Positions 1-10,404 of a stretch of 64,000 nt of DNA are shown one piece after another. The DNA is from Ophioceras dolichostomum (lineage: Eukaryota; Ascomycota; Sordariomycetes; Magnaporthales; Ophioceraceae), in NCBI GenBank assembly GCA_003049485.1, contig PYST01000052.1, positions 1-64,000 of the forward strand. The letters run 5' to 3'. Every line of letters begins with the position of its first letter. The stretch's first letter is position 1. Position numbers and translations under genes: made by a program. The notes under the pieces are model-generated. The model was given only the letters and a program-made list of their open reading frames with translations, was not told the DNA's origin and made no database searches.

Positions 1-61
1 TACCCCCCGGGAGGTTGCTAACGGCCGGCTGTCGAAGCCGGGCCGAGCCCGGCGTTAAATC

Positions 62-88
62 CTACTACTACTACTACTACTACTACTA
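62..88. repeat. (CTA)9 trinucleotide microsatellite
   Basis: Nine uninterrupted CTA units are visible. The tract lies in non-coding DNA upstream of the first gene and has no evident function. Confidence 0.95.
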
Positions 89-942
89 GCTACTTCTAGT
101 TAACTAGCACGCTCATTTTAAACATAATCTTCGCATGGACCCTGCTATCCCACGCTCCCAGGTATTCACCAAAAGGCAGACGGAATAGCTCATTATATTT
201 CCTATCCGACACTCGCTCCATATTGTCGATGCCTAGGCTGGTCCCTGTAATCACGGCGCGGAAGCTTTAACAATGGCCCAGCCCCGGGTCAGCCACCCCG
301 TTGCCTACCTTGTCCGTATATAGGCATGATATGTAGCCCGGCTTTTCTGCTAGATCTCCATCCCAAACCCAACTCCCAAGCCGTGAAGGTTCATGTTCAG
401 TGGTATCACGTGACAGCCCGTTTGTTCCTCTGCTGAGTCAGCATTGTCCCGACCGTCATCCCCATCCGAGACCGGCTGGCGGTGCGATGAACCGGTCCCT
501 GGACTGATGAATGCGAGCCGAGCCGAGTTCGGTGGGTGGGACTTTGGAAACCGCTATTCCTTGTCGGCTGCAAGCCGAGCCACTAAAGCACCCGATTCCC
601 ATCCCGTGTGCCTTGCTTTTGGATAGAGGGGCTCTCCCTCATGATTTTTATTTCCCGGTAGCCGCAGTTGCCCCTCCAAGAAGCGACACTAGCGCCAACG
701 ACGCCAGAAAAGGCGCAAGCCAACTTTTGGATATAGGATCGACGACGCTTTGAGGACACCCACTACCTTGGGTATCTTCTTCCGTTTGCTCACACTTTTA
801 TTCTTTTATTTTCGTTTGCTCTATCGCTTATCCCATTCCCTCTCTCCGCACCTCATCAGCGATCATCAATCCCAATCACACGGTACGTACCCCCTTCTCC
901 AGGATCCTTCTCCGGGACGCCCCTATCAGCCACAACACAAAC
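89..942. other. 5' intergenic region of the HAD phosphatase gene
   Basis: No open frame here has a convincing family resemblance or coding-like composition. The last 150 bases are pyrimidine-rich with CTTTTATTC- and CATTCCC-type runs, as is common just upstream of start codons in filamentous fungi. This is probably promoter and 5' leader of the phosphatase gene. Confidence 0.5.
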
Positions 943-1987
943 ATGGGGTCAACGACATCGACATCCCCCCTCCCCCTCCTCCTCCCGCCCGCGATGCACA
1001 CCTCCCCAAAGATAGTCTTCTTCACCGACTTCGACGGGACGATCACGATGGAGGACTCCAACGCCTTCATGGCCGACCACCTCGGCTTCGGCGTGGCCAA
1101 GCGCCTGGCGGGCGACGTCGAGGTGCTCGAGGGCCGGCAGTCGTTCCGCGACGCCTTCGCCGCGATGATGGGCTCGGTGCCCACGCCGCTTAACGAGTGC
1201 GTCGATCTGCTCCTCCAGAGCATCAGGCTCGACCCGTACTTCAAGCAGTTCTACGCCTGGTGCCGCGCGAACAACGTGCCGGTCGTCGTGCTCAGCGGCG
1301 GGATGAGGCCCGTCATCGAGGCGCTGCTGAGGAAACTGATTGGCGATGAAGAGGCTGTGAAGGGTTTGCAGATTGTTAGTAATGATGTGGGAGTCGCGGA
1401 GGGAAAGAAGAGCGTCGATGAGCAGGATGGGTGGAGGATTGTTTTCCACGACGATAGGTGAGTGGATGAGCCAAGCCACTTCGGCTGGGTTATTGATGAT
1501 GACCGGTCCAGGCCAAGCCAAGCTGGCTGACTGGCTCCTCTAGAGAATTAACAAAGCTGACAAAAACGTTCCGACGTGGGTGTCATTACCAGCTCCTTCG
1601 GACACGATAAGTCGATCGAGATCCGGAAGTACTCTAGCCTGCCTGACGGCCAGAGGCCCATCATGTTCTACGCGGGCGATGGTGTTTCCGACCTGTCGGC
1701 CGCTAAGGAGACAGACCTGCTGTTTGCTAAGGAGGGAATGGGTGAGTTTCTTGATGCCTAGCCATGGCGCTTCCAGCTTTGGCATAGAAACCCCATCTCG
1801 GAAAGACTGCATCGATACTAACAGGGCAACCTTCATGATCAAAGACCTAGTGTTGTACTGCGAGAAGCAGCGAGTGCCGTACACGACCTTTGCCGACTTC
1901 TCCAGCATCCTGGAGACGGTTAAGGCAGTGTCGGAGGGGAAGTTGGATGTCAAGGATGCCGCGAAGAAGTTTGAGTCGTATATGTAG
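943..1987 (+). CDS. HAD-family phosphatase, Pyp1 / MtnX-like
   Basis: Three exons are inferred: 943-1457, 1593-1741 and 1845-1987, with GTGAGT donors, joining to 268 residues. The N-terminal motif FTDFDGTIT is HAD motif I with the DxD nucleophile pair, VVVLSGGM carries the motif II serine, and FYAGDGVSDLSAA is the acidic motif IV. The last junction was chosen because it rebuilds KEGMDLVLYCEKQ, matching the family's usual KEGKDLV run. The protein resembles yeast YNL010W (Pyp1), a phosphatase of polyol and sugar phosphates, and the PSPase-like/MtnX group. It is probably a cytosolic small-molecule phosphatase; the substrate cannot be read from sequence. A second in-frame ATG at 994 would remove a low-complexity Ser/Pro/Leu leader and is an equally good start. 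Confidence 0.9.
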
Positions 1988-3695
1988 TGGTTGGAGGGGG
2001 CTAGCAACATGGTGTGAAGGAGAATAGACAAATATCTGCATCATATTAGAACGAGTTAGATCTACATATAGACAGGCTCATCCATCAGCCTGCATCAGGC
2101 AAGCCTGCTTGGAACCCCTTGCTACCGACCTACTGCTACGATCCTACCCGAGTTCGCCTTCGGACCAATCGCCTAGCTCCGCGAATGTGAATATTATACT
2201 CCTGAGTCAGCCGCCTATAAGCTATGAGCCGTAGATGGGCACCGGGAAACGATGTCAGTCGAGACAATAGAACGTATGGCGGGGCGGCGAGGACATACGA
2301 TCAAGACGTGACTTTGGAGGATTCACGCTGCATGGGTCTTGAGCGCTGTCAGCTAGGAGATATCTGATCATCAGATTCCGCAGTCGGTGGCGGGGGCCAC
2401 ACATGGCCTGCATCTGGAATCGAGGCCTGCCACGGCTCCCCGATGGTTCCGAAGTCCCGTTCAGCTGCTCTGGACAACGGAAGCCCGGAGGAAAGCCATG
2501 CACACGAATAGGCTGTCGCTATCTACTCACCTAGGTCTGTAGGTACTCTTTCTCCATCCATATGCTTCCAGGAGGAGGGAATGGCGTAAAGACAACCCGA
2601 TATGTTCTTCGGCTTGCTAAACATCTCTGGCACGATGAGAAGACAAAAAATTTCCTCCCAGGCTGCAATCGCCCAGGCACGAGACTTTGCCCTTTGTTCC
2701 TGTCTCTGTTGCCATGAGCTAACTTGACTTGCAGCGGCAACCCCGACTTGCCATCTCCTCCAGCTAAACACGCGTGCGCAATCACACCTCCGTCATTGGC
2801 TCATCAGCCCGGACAAACACTGCCAAGATTGCTAACTGTCCACCAGCCAAGGCGCACGCGATGCAACATGGAAGTCCTTTACATGCGTGCTGAGATTCTT
2901 CTACCAATCCGGGTAGTGTACGTTATCCGTTCAGGGCTCCAGAGCGGGAGGAAGTGCAGTATTGCGGCAGATAAGGCGGGGTGTGCGAGAGGGTGCCTCT
3001 CCAGCCAGGCGAAGATGAAGCTCGCAGCCTTACCTCCTGGTTACCTTTTACGGCCGGAGCGAGGAAGCTGAAACAGCAACCGCAGAACCTATTAATAATT
3101 CTTACCAACCGAAGCCGTCCGTGTTATCTCTCGGGTGCGGGGGTCCTTGTGGCTCTGGTCCAGGTGATCAATGGGTTTGCAGCTGCGAGGATTGAGTGGA
3201 TGTGATATCGTTCTTCCCGCTTTCCTAGCCACGGGGGGAGCGAGCGAATGCTATCTGTTCTGTGTATTTTAACACCCGACACCTCCCCTCCTCCACCCCG
3301 ACTGTCTCTCCTGCTGCTCCTTTGCTCCCCGTCTCCAGGCACTCCTCTCTCAATCTAGAGCAAGTCACGTCGTCACTCAGAGTGAGCATACCTTTCCACC
3401 TCCTCGTCTCTCAGCAGGCACATTAGGTGTTACCTAATTGCTTATCTATTCGGTGCTAATATTCGACTAGCCTCCCGAAACCCAGCGACATCTCCAACGC
3501 AAGCCAGATCCAAAAGTCAAGAAACAGGCCAAGCCTCAGCTCCTTCCAAAACTTCCACTCCCTTATCACTTAGGTCCCACTCATTCTCGAGTCAGCCACT
3601 CCCTACCTACCTGGGTACCTAGGTTCATATCTTGCCTGATAAATAATAATTGCCGACTAACTTATCGAGTATACTGTACTAGACACCCAGTCGCC
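1988..3695. other. Gene-free spacer
   Basis: Only short overlapping frames without family resemblance are present. The right half is increasingly pyrimidine-rich and contains a TACCTACCTGGGTACCTAGG block near 3604-3623, a motif that recurs in other spacers of this window. I see nothing else I can name. Confidence 0.5.
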
Positions 3696-3770
3696 ATGCC
3701 GGACGTCGTTATCGTCGAGACTGTCGAGGTCGTTGAGACCGTGACGGTGGTGGTTTTCGATGATGACTAA
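3696..3770 (+). CDS. Possible 24-residue Val/Glu/Thr/Asp-rich peptide or first exon
   Basis: The ATG has a favourable context (gtcgccATGCC) and follows a long pyrimidine-rich leader. The peptide repeats the pattern V-E-T-V/V-E-V-V-E-T-V and ends in Asp-Asp-Asp before TAA. Alternating valine with acidic or threonine residues is unlike random translation of this base composition. It could be a true micropeptide, the first exon of a spliced gene whose later exons I could not find, or chance. No family is recognised. Confidence 0.25.
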   Translation: MPDVVIVETVEVVETVTVVVFDDD

Positions 3771-5155
3771 ACGGGTGATTGTCTCGTTAAATGCCTTCCT
3801 TGGGTCTCCCTCGCGGTCAAGGGGGTTGCACAAGGCGACGGCCGTTGAGAAGGAGGATGGGGATCTGAAGTCACGGGCGGCATGTTGTCATCATTCTGGA
3901 AGTGAAGGAGGTTGTTGTTTTGTCCCCGGTCCTAGCAAGAACCCCCATCATTAACGGTGCCGCGTGCCGCATAAGTCAGCTCCTAGATCGGGTCAATAAA
4001 CATCTTAACTTTCGGGTTTCTTAATAGTACCGACTGGACCACCCACAGCTCACTCGCGAAAACGCTGGATCCGCTGTTCCAGCCGCCTCGTGAAGGTCAC
4101 GATAATGAATGGTCGGTGTTTTGTCTGCCTCCATCAACCCAAACCCGAATTGCACACACCAGCCAGGGCAGACAACATTCTGACGTGGGTCAGTAGGTAC
4201 CTGGGTAGACAGTAATGTGAGGCAATGATGGGAGCCTCTTTCCCCCTTCCCATGCTCATCAGATATGGAAGGCCTTTCAGTCCCACCTTCGAATGACTGA
4301 GGATGGTGTTTCTCTCGTCACTATTTCTTACTTAGCCGACCTACCGATGTCGGTCTCTCTGGCTCGCCCGCCCGGACAATTGCACAAGCTCACGAACAGG
4401 ACACGGTCTGCAGCGCGAGACTTGCCCTGCTGATGGCAGCTTCCGTATTGGAGTTCGTGATGTTATCCCGATCTTGACTGGAACGAAATCCGGGAGGATG
4501 ACTACGGTTATGTCCGATGTCATCCGAAGGAAGGAAAGGGGTTGTGTCATTGGCTACCTATCAGGTAGGGAAGTGGAGCTCTGAATGCCACGAGGCCCAT
4601 GCTTCCTCTTATATCTTCACGCCTATCACCCTGGTCGCGAGATTAGCGACTGTCTGGCGATTCCTCTCCCAGCAGTCATAGTCACAGTCTCAGCCGCAGT
4701 CACAGCCGCCACCGCTGCCTTGGTGGAGAAGAGGAGGCAGCTGAATCTGTCGGGGAGCATTATCTTCTGCGGTGTTGGGGAGGCACTTGCGGGTGGTCTT
4801 GAGGGGGCATCGGCTGGTGGCGCTAGGGAGACGTCTGCTGGGCTGCGGAGGAGGAGGAGGAGGAGGGCCGCTCATGTAAGTTGAAGTCGGCATGTACGAA
4901 TCACGAGAGGGCGATGGCCCCGGCCAGCGGGGTCCCTTTGTGAGGCGTCGGTTCTTGGGCGAAAGAACCGCGGGGAGGCGCCCCTCCACCTTAGGCAGAA
5001 TACTTCCTGATCATAGCCTTTTGAGTAAGCCGGGTGAACCAGGAGCCTCGTGGGAGGAAAATTGTTGGGCCCTTGGGCCGCTAGGGGAGCATGGGGAGGG
5101 TTGGGAGTCCGCGGGGAGGCCCTCCGTAGCCTCCTAGGAAGACGGGGGAGGGTGG
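3771..5155. other. Gene-poor spacer with Pro/Gly-rich relic sequence
   Basis: No intact gene is recognised. Read on the minus strand, 4690-4989 encodes a 99-residue frame with a run of prolines (MSGPPPPPPPQP) starting from an ATG at 4989. About 5100-5140 could encode a short Gly-Tyr-Gly-Gly-Pro-Pro-like run. These could be further 3' debris of the decayed Gly/Tyr-rich reading frame at 5156-5360, but no continuous frame joins them. Confidence 0.35.
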
Positions 5156-5360
5156 TTACGGGGAGGAGGTGGAGCCCATAGAGCTCTCGTCGCGATATCC
5201 GCGGCCATGGCCTCCAGCCCTCCTTGTTACTTCACTGGTATAGGACTCTTCATCGCTAGAGTAGTAGCTACCCTGGTCGTCGAAGTCCTGGTTGCCTTCC
5301 CACCCTGGCCGCTGTAGCCTTGATCGTCATAACCACCTGGTCGTAGTTGTAATGGGCCAT
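5156..5360 (-). pseudogene. Decayed Gly/Tyr/Gln/Asp-rich low-complexity protein gene
   Basis: On the minus strand an ATG at 5360 opens MAHYNYDQ. The Tyr/Gly/Asp/Gln bias then continues only after changing frame: GGYDDQGYSGQGG in a second frame, then NQDFDDQGSYYSSDEES and an Arg/Gly stretch (AGGHGRGYRDES) in a third, ending at TAA 5158-5156. Two single-base indels account for the changes, and the unshifted frame stops after 30 codons. The bias resembles prion-like RNA-binding tails and the intact low-complexity gene at 9349-9948. The right end abuts the pogo element: the TA target is 4 bp upstream of this ATG, so the insertion separated the frame from its native promoter. Sequencing error in a repetitive tract is an alternative to decay. 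Confidence 0.5.
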
Positions 5361-5364
5361 AATG

Positions 5365-5366
5365 TA
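5365..5366. repeat. TA target-site duplication, left copy
   Basis: The dinucleotide TA lies immediately outside the left inverted repeat and is matched by TA at 7235-7236. TA duplication is the hallmark of Tc1/mariner/pogo insertion. Confidence 0.8.
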
Positions 5367-5405
5367 GGGGGCATAGAAATGGGTCAGCCCTAGTAATGGG
5401 TCACT
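5367..5405 (+). repeat. Left terminal inverted repeat of the pogo-like element
   Basis: The 39-bp end runs from GGGGGCATAG to TGGGTCACT. It matches the reverse complement of 7196-7234 except at positions 11, 12, 13, 16 and 32. Confidence 0.92.
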
Positions 5406-5486
5406 GATCAACAACAGTAGGGGGCAAATATCAATGAATAATTGCCAGCTCAATTAATTAGCTAAAAATTCGGGAATTGCTGCATT

Positions 5487-7082
5487 TTACTCATCATCAG
5501 CATCGAAAGCCTCTCGTGCACGCCGCGTAAGGATACGGGCTCTTCCTGATCGTCTCCGCGCTAGCTCCTCCTCGTTATCAGCCTCTTCCACTAGCTCCTC
5601 GCCACCAGGGGCTTTCCCCCTTTGTTCCGGCTCCCTATTCATTTTGGCTGCATTTTCAGCAAGGTTCATAAAGCGCTCGTTGGGGTCCTGCTGTATTTTC
5701 TTCTTTTTTTGGGCTGGAGGCGTTCGATTTCTGCTTCCAGCTGGGCGATCTTCTGCGTGAGAATAGCCTCGCGGCTGTGGCAAGAATCCAGTGCTTTTGC
5801 CACTTTTCTGATTTTCAGGCGGGTACTAGGGGTGTTCTCTGCGGCTTGAAAGAGGTCTAGAACATCGCTTCCACGCTGTGGCGTTGCCATTTCCTGCTGG
5901 GGAGGAGGCTCGGGGGTAGCTGGCCGGGGGTGTTGGATATGGGGGCTGGACAGGGCTTTGGTACGATTGCGTGGGAAAAGCCCTGTCCCCCTCCAGCCAG
6001 AACGGATATTTTGCTCGCTCAGGCTTTGAAGGCGTGCTTTCATATAACAGTTGAGAAATTTGAGCTTCCCAACTGGTGCCGACTCCTTCAGAACGGCTAA
6101 TTGTTAAGGTGCTTCCTGTGAGCACTTTTCAAGGGGGAAAACACGCCCACGTCAAGGGGCTGGGTAACGTGAGAGGTGTAAGGGGGGAGGAAAAGGATAA
6201 AAACGTTGTTTAGGAAGCAGGGAACCATAAATTTGTCGGTGCAATGCGAGCCGTGACCGTCTCCTACCAGGAGGCGTGCTTCCACTTCTTTCTCGGGCAA
6301 AGTCTGCGGGATAAACACCTTTTCCAGCCATTCCTGAGCAATCTCGTTGTTCGTCCAGCCGTTTTCTGAGTAGGTAATAGCCTAGCCGGGGTGCTTAGCG
6401 AGAATCTCGTCGGAAACCACTGTTCTTGGATGCTTTTGGCCTTAAACTTCACCAGGGGGCTTAGGCTTTTCCCTGTAGCGCTCACGCACTCGACCAGAGA
6501 GGTCCAGCTCCTCCCTTGGTTGCTTTTCACGTTGACAGAAGAGGGCCTGACCTCGGAGGACCTAACCACAAAGCCATCTAGTCCCATCCCTTCCATAAAC
6601 CCCACCTCGTCTGCGTTATACCGGTGCTGCGGGAGGACCCAGTCCCAAGTATCGTAGCGGTCGAAAAGTGCATTGATGTTCTTAGGAGATGCCGCGTTGA
6701 CCCTCTGGTAGTCAAGACGCCTCCCGATTTTGGTTTTTAAGGCGGGATTCCTAGCAATAAAGTGCCTCGTCCACTTCTGACCCAAGAGCTGATAATCTCC
6801 GTTGAGCTGGCAGATAGCTATGGCCATTCCATGTACCTGGGAGTGGGTTGGAGCGTAGCCAAGGGACTCTTGACGCAAAGCCCAGCCTACCAGATCTTCC
6901 TCTTGCACCGCTGATAATCTCTGTTGATTTTCATGGGCAGCGCTGGGAGGTGGGATGTCCTTGATGCGGCGACGCAGGGTCTCTCTTGGAACGCCATATC
7001 TTTGCGCAGCTTTCCGAATGCTGCGACCGCTCAGGACATCATCCACGGCCTCCAGAACGCTATTCTCAGTATAAGAATTCAT
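5487..7082 (-). pseudogene. Broken CENP-B/DDE_1 transposase
   Basis: Translation starts at 7082 with a psq-type helix-turn-helix (VLSGRSIRKAAQRYGVPRET), then a CENP-B HTH region (LLGQKWTRHFIARNP), then the first DDE aspartate in YNADEVGFMEG. The frame is lost near 6380-6400, where a TAG lies just before the recognisable continuation (ITYSENGW); this suggests a Trp codon changed to a stop. The second catalytic aspartate (LLVGDGHGSH) and third (TQPLDVGVFSPLK) lie in the frame covering 6097-6318. A C-terminal coiled segment and basic tail occupy further frames down to 5487. At least three frame changes plus the stop make it non-functional. The TGG to TAG change fits C-to-T type decay such as RIP but one site is not proof. 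Confidence 0.9.
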
Positions 7083-7195
7083 AAAATATATTCATCTGAC
7101 ATCAATTGGCTGTAAAAACAACGAGTGGCACGAGAAAGGGGCTGCGTTGGGTCATGTGGATGGGCCCAGAAATTGGAGTGGGAGATGAAAATTTT

Positions 7196-7234
7196 AGTGA
7201 CTCATTACTAGGGCTGACACACAACTATGCCCCC
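7196..7234 (-). repeat. Right terminal inverted repeat of the pogo-like element
   Basis: Read on the minus strand it begins GGGGGCATAGTTGTGTGTCA and pairs with the left end over 34 of 39 bases. TA follows directly at 7235-7236. Confidence 0.92.
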
Positions 7235-7384
7235 TACGTTAGCTGCAAATGTTGATGGTAACTAAAAGTTGACATTAGAGTTAAATACGGTCGAGTTTCA
7301 AAGGGTCCAGCACAATAGTGGGCTTTCTTCAGTTTTCTGATCGAAGAGAACAGCCGAAACCGACAAAAAGATACACCCTTGACC

Positions 7385-7389
7385 CCTTA
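7385..7389. repeat. CCTTA target-site duplication, left copy
   Basis: CCTTA directly precedes the TGT end of the solo LTR and is repeated exactly at 7619-7623 after its ACA end. Confidence 0.85.
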
Positions 7390-7618
7390 TGTCACACGGA
7401 GGAATCTACAGTGGGCCTTTCTAGGCAGCAGAGTGGGCCATAGGCCACGTCAAGCCCAGAAGGTGCCTCAGGCATCTAGGAAAGATGGTCTATATAAGGG
7501 CAGTTGTATTATATCTTCATCCAGAGGGGATCCTAGATCCTTAAGCCTCCATTAGATGCCCTTAGAGATTATCCCTTGCAATACCACAAGCCCTTATTAC
7601 ACACAAGCCCTTGTAACA
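7390..7618. mobile_element. Solo LTR of a retrotransposon, 229 bp
   Basis: The segment begins TGTCACACGG and ends TTGTAACA, giving the TGT...ACA ends of an LTR, and is flanked by a perfect 5-bp duplication CCTTA. It contains a TATA-like box (tatataag, from 7491) at about 100 bp from its left end, consistent with an internal promoter. No gag, pol or second LTR is present on either side, so this is most likely a solo LTR left by recombination. Whether it is Gypsy or Copia cannot be decided without a related full-length element. Confidence 0.82.
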
Positions 7619-7623
7619 CCTTA

Positions 7624-9348
7624 CCTGGCTGGCACGGGATAGCTCACTTCCACATACTAACTGTCACTCTCTTTGGCGGTAATAAAACCTCAGACCAGCC
7701 GAACTGAGACCGTAGCCTCCCAACCATGGCCAACCGGCAGTTCAAGCGGCCGCCTGTTGCCCACAGGGTGCAAGCCATTGCCATCTACGAAACTCTATCC
7801 TGTGAAGCCCGCCGGAGACAGGTAGTTGCGGATAGGGCAAGACTTAGCCACCCTGTTTCCGTCCGGCAGGACGTTCGCGAAGGCCGTCTTGGTTATCAGC
7901 TTCGCTGCTTCGAGTCCTGTTAGGATTTGCCGGCCATGTGTGCTCGTTCCTTGGGCCAATCGATCCTTCAGCCTTCGAATCACATTCAGGGTGCTGGTTT
8001 ATTCGAGGGAGCTAGGTACGACTCGTAGTAGTATGGAGCCGGTTGGCCGATCGACCGCCCCACTGAAGAATGGCTGGCTTATTGGTCGTTCTATTTTCCA
8101 CGACCCACCTGCTGGGCAGTTGAGCCAGTCATTCGCCAGGCACGTAGCTCAAGGAAGAGTGTAGAATAGGGCATTTCCGGGGGCCAAGATGTGTACCAAC
8201 GGGATTATAGTACGCGTGCGGGGGCTCGACTTACACCAAAGTCCCCACATCCCTGACAGGTATGAGTATTGGTACACTAGGTAGAAATACTAGATCGTGT
8301 TCTCTCGAAGTGTCCCTGCCACTAGTTACTTTCACAGACCTCTGGCTGGGCGAGGACGATGTCCACCTCGAAAAGGCCTTGACAGTCACTCTTTACCACC
8401 ACAGTCCACCTTCTGCCAGTTCATTTCCGTTCGTGGCCAGAGACACCACGTCGGTGCCGCGATACCGCCCAACTTTCTGGCTCCTTCAAGGGCAGTGTGG
8501 TAGTGGGACAGCCCTGGTGATTGCTGGAACCTATTGGCGTTGAGTGTTGTCGTCTCGAGTCACAGACCTGTTTTTATGTAGGACCTGGCAGCTTCAAATG
8601 ACGAATTCTCCCCCGCAAAATTGAGGTCTTTCCCCCTCCCCTTCCTCAGCCTGCCTACCGGCAGCCATAATCCACGCACTCAGCCGCAGTTGCTAGTCCA
8701 GACACTGAGTTCCGCGCTGTCGGTTAACACTAGCGAGCGCGGGGTTGGCATGAAGCTCCCACACGAATCCTTGGGGCATCAACCAACCCGAGCGGCCCAC
8801 GTTATCAACGGATGGGAGACATGCAGCCATGGCCCGGATGACCAGAAGTGGTATGGGTGTGGCACACTCGCGGAAGGGGATGAAGAATATGAGGCTTTCT
8901 GTCCACCCTCAGGACACGGAGCGAGCGACGGAGCGAGGGGTGGAACGAGCAGCGGCCGCACAGCGTCGATATTTCAGGGCTCAACCGATCCTCATCCCCC
9001 ATCCATTCAATTCTTCCTCCATTATCTCCCGCTCCACAAGAAATTGCTGTAGACAGCCCCAGAATCTAAACCAAAGCGATTGATTCTGCGCATCAATCAC
9101 ACCAAGTTCCAGTCGTTTTCCCCGACCTGCGGTGACCAGTCCTACTACTCTAGCCCTGCGCGATCTGCCTTGCCTACCGACGCTAAGGAGCAGCGGCAAC
9201 AGCCTCGATCATTACCCCTCACGCTAAGGACCTTCTGGGAGAGCAGAAATTCAGGTAAGCCAAACCATACAGATTTCGCATTACCGCCGAGTATCAGATA
9301 ATTGATTTTGGCTGTTCACCCACGTATTGAGTAGAGAATTCCCTCCCA
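7624..9348. other. Gene-free spacer
   Basis: Only short frames are present, such as 7726-7923 on the plus strand and 7795-7983 on the minus strand. None resembles a known family and they overlap one another. I see no further LTR or inverted repeat. The last 100 bases before the next gene are probably its leader. Confidence 0.4.
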
Positions 9349-9948
9349 ATGACCACCGTACCAGAGGAGACGGATGACCCGCAGCCTCCAGCGGCTGATG
9401 CGTACACCGGTGTTGATGATGGGTGGCCCCAGGGTGCGAGCTATGAACAAGGGCAATGGTATGAGGGGTCTGGCTACACAGAAGGACAATCCCTAAGGCG
9501 ACGCAAGGGCAAGGACAAGGGCAAGGGCAAGAGCAGGTACAAGAGCCGACACAGCGACCAAGGATACACGCAGGCAGGCCACGCCTACTCCAGTAGTAGC
9601 GGTCAAGGCTACGGTCAGCCATATCCGACTGGCAGCGGCGGAGGACAGAGCTACTACGACCAGAGTTACTCGACCGTCCAGGGGTACTCGGACACAAGCT
9701 ACGGTTCGGGATACTCAACCATCAGCAGTGGCCAAGGCTACGGCCAGCTCGCAAGCTCCGGCACAAACCAGTACTGCAATCCAAGCGACACAACCGGAAA
9801 CAGTCAAGACTACAATCAAGTGTACGCGACTGCAGTCACTAGTGGTGAAAGTCTAGATGACGCTGTGAGTGGGAATGCTGGGCACACTGCGGGGCAGAAC
9901 GCGGGGAGTGGCAACGCAGGCGCTCAACAGGTTTTCAGTGTACAATAG
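9349..9948 (+). CDS. Gly/Tyr/Ser/Gln-rich prion-like low-complexity protein
   Basis: A single uninterrupted frame of 199 residues. It starts with an acidic Pro-rich leader, has a very basic patch near residues 50-66 (RRRKGKDKGKGKSRYKSR), then about 100 residues dominated by Gly, Tyr, Ser and Gln. GQGYGQ occurs twice and Tyr is spaced as in FUS/EWS-type prion-like domains (SYYDQSY, YSDTSYGSGY). The tail is Gly/Ala/Asn-rich. No folded domain, signal peptide or membrane segment is seen. The composition suggests a protein that self-associates or enters condensates, possibly with nucleic acid through the basic patch; this is inference. It sits about 450 bp upstream of the NLR-like gene on the same strand. 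Lack of introns and the biased composition leave some doubt that it is expressed. Confidence 0.6.
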   Translation: MTTVPEETDDPQPPAADAYTGVDDGWPQGASYEQGQWYEGSGYTEGQSLRRRKGKDKGKGKSRYKSRHSDQGYTQAGHAYSSSSGQGYGQPYPTGSGGGQSYYDQSYSTVQGYSDTSYGSGYSTISSGQGYGQLASSGTNQYCNPSDTTGNSQDYNQVYATAVTSGESLDDAVSGNAGHTAGQNAGSGNAGAQQVFSVQ

Positions 9949-10404
9949 TGATGATTGATGAGGGAGCAGGTACAATGGAGGAGGAATGCCTCCAAATTAC
10001 TTACAGCCATGTAAAAGATATTTGAAACCAGAGCGCCCCAGACATCGGGTAGAAACAAAAAGGAAGTGGAAAAATTATGCATTTGGAAATTCCCGTCAGT
10101 CCCCGATTTTTGGTCGCCTTCTTCACGCATACCCAACACCAGGCAGGCAGGCTGCTGGGAGAGCGGCGAAAGCAACACAGTTCAGAAAGTGCACTTTGCA
10201 CAGAATACAGACAGTTGGGCATCAACATAAACTGCCGTTTCCTCGCCTCTTCCTCGTCGCTGTTATTAAAGGCTTCAAAAACACCGCCATCTCCTCGACG
10301 TAATAATTCCGTAGCTAGACCTGGATTGTCTAAGCCTCTCTCAAACAATTCACGCCCCTGTCGCACACAAGAAATACATCTCCGAAACCTGGCTGACGCC
10401 AGGG

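Larger units (their letters stand above)
5367..7234 (-). mobile_element. pogo/Fot1-type DNA transposon, degenerate copy
   Basis: The element is 1868 bp, bounded by 39-bp terminal inverted repeats starting GGGGGCATAG (34 of 39 positions identical) and flanked by TA on both sides. It carries one broken transposase frame on the minus strand. The size, TIR length, TA target and CENP-B/DDE transposase match the fungal Fot1/pogo group of Tc1-mariner elements. It inserted 4 bp upstream of the start codon of the Gly/Tyr-rich relic. The ends are still well paired although the gene is dead, so it could be mobilised only in trans. Confidence 0.92.
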
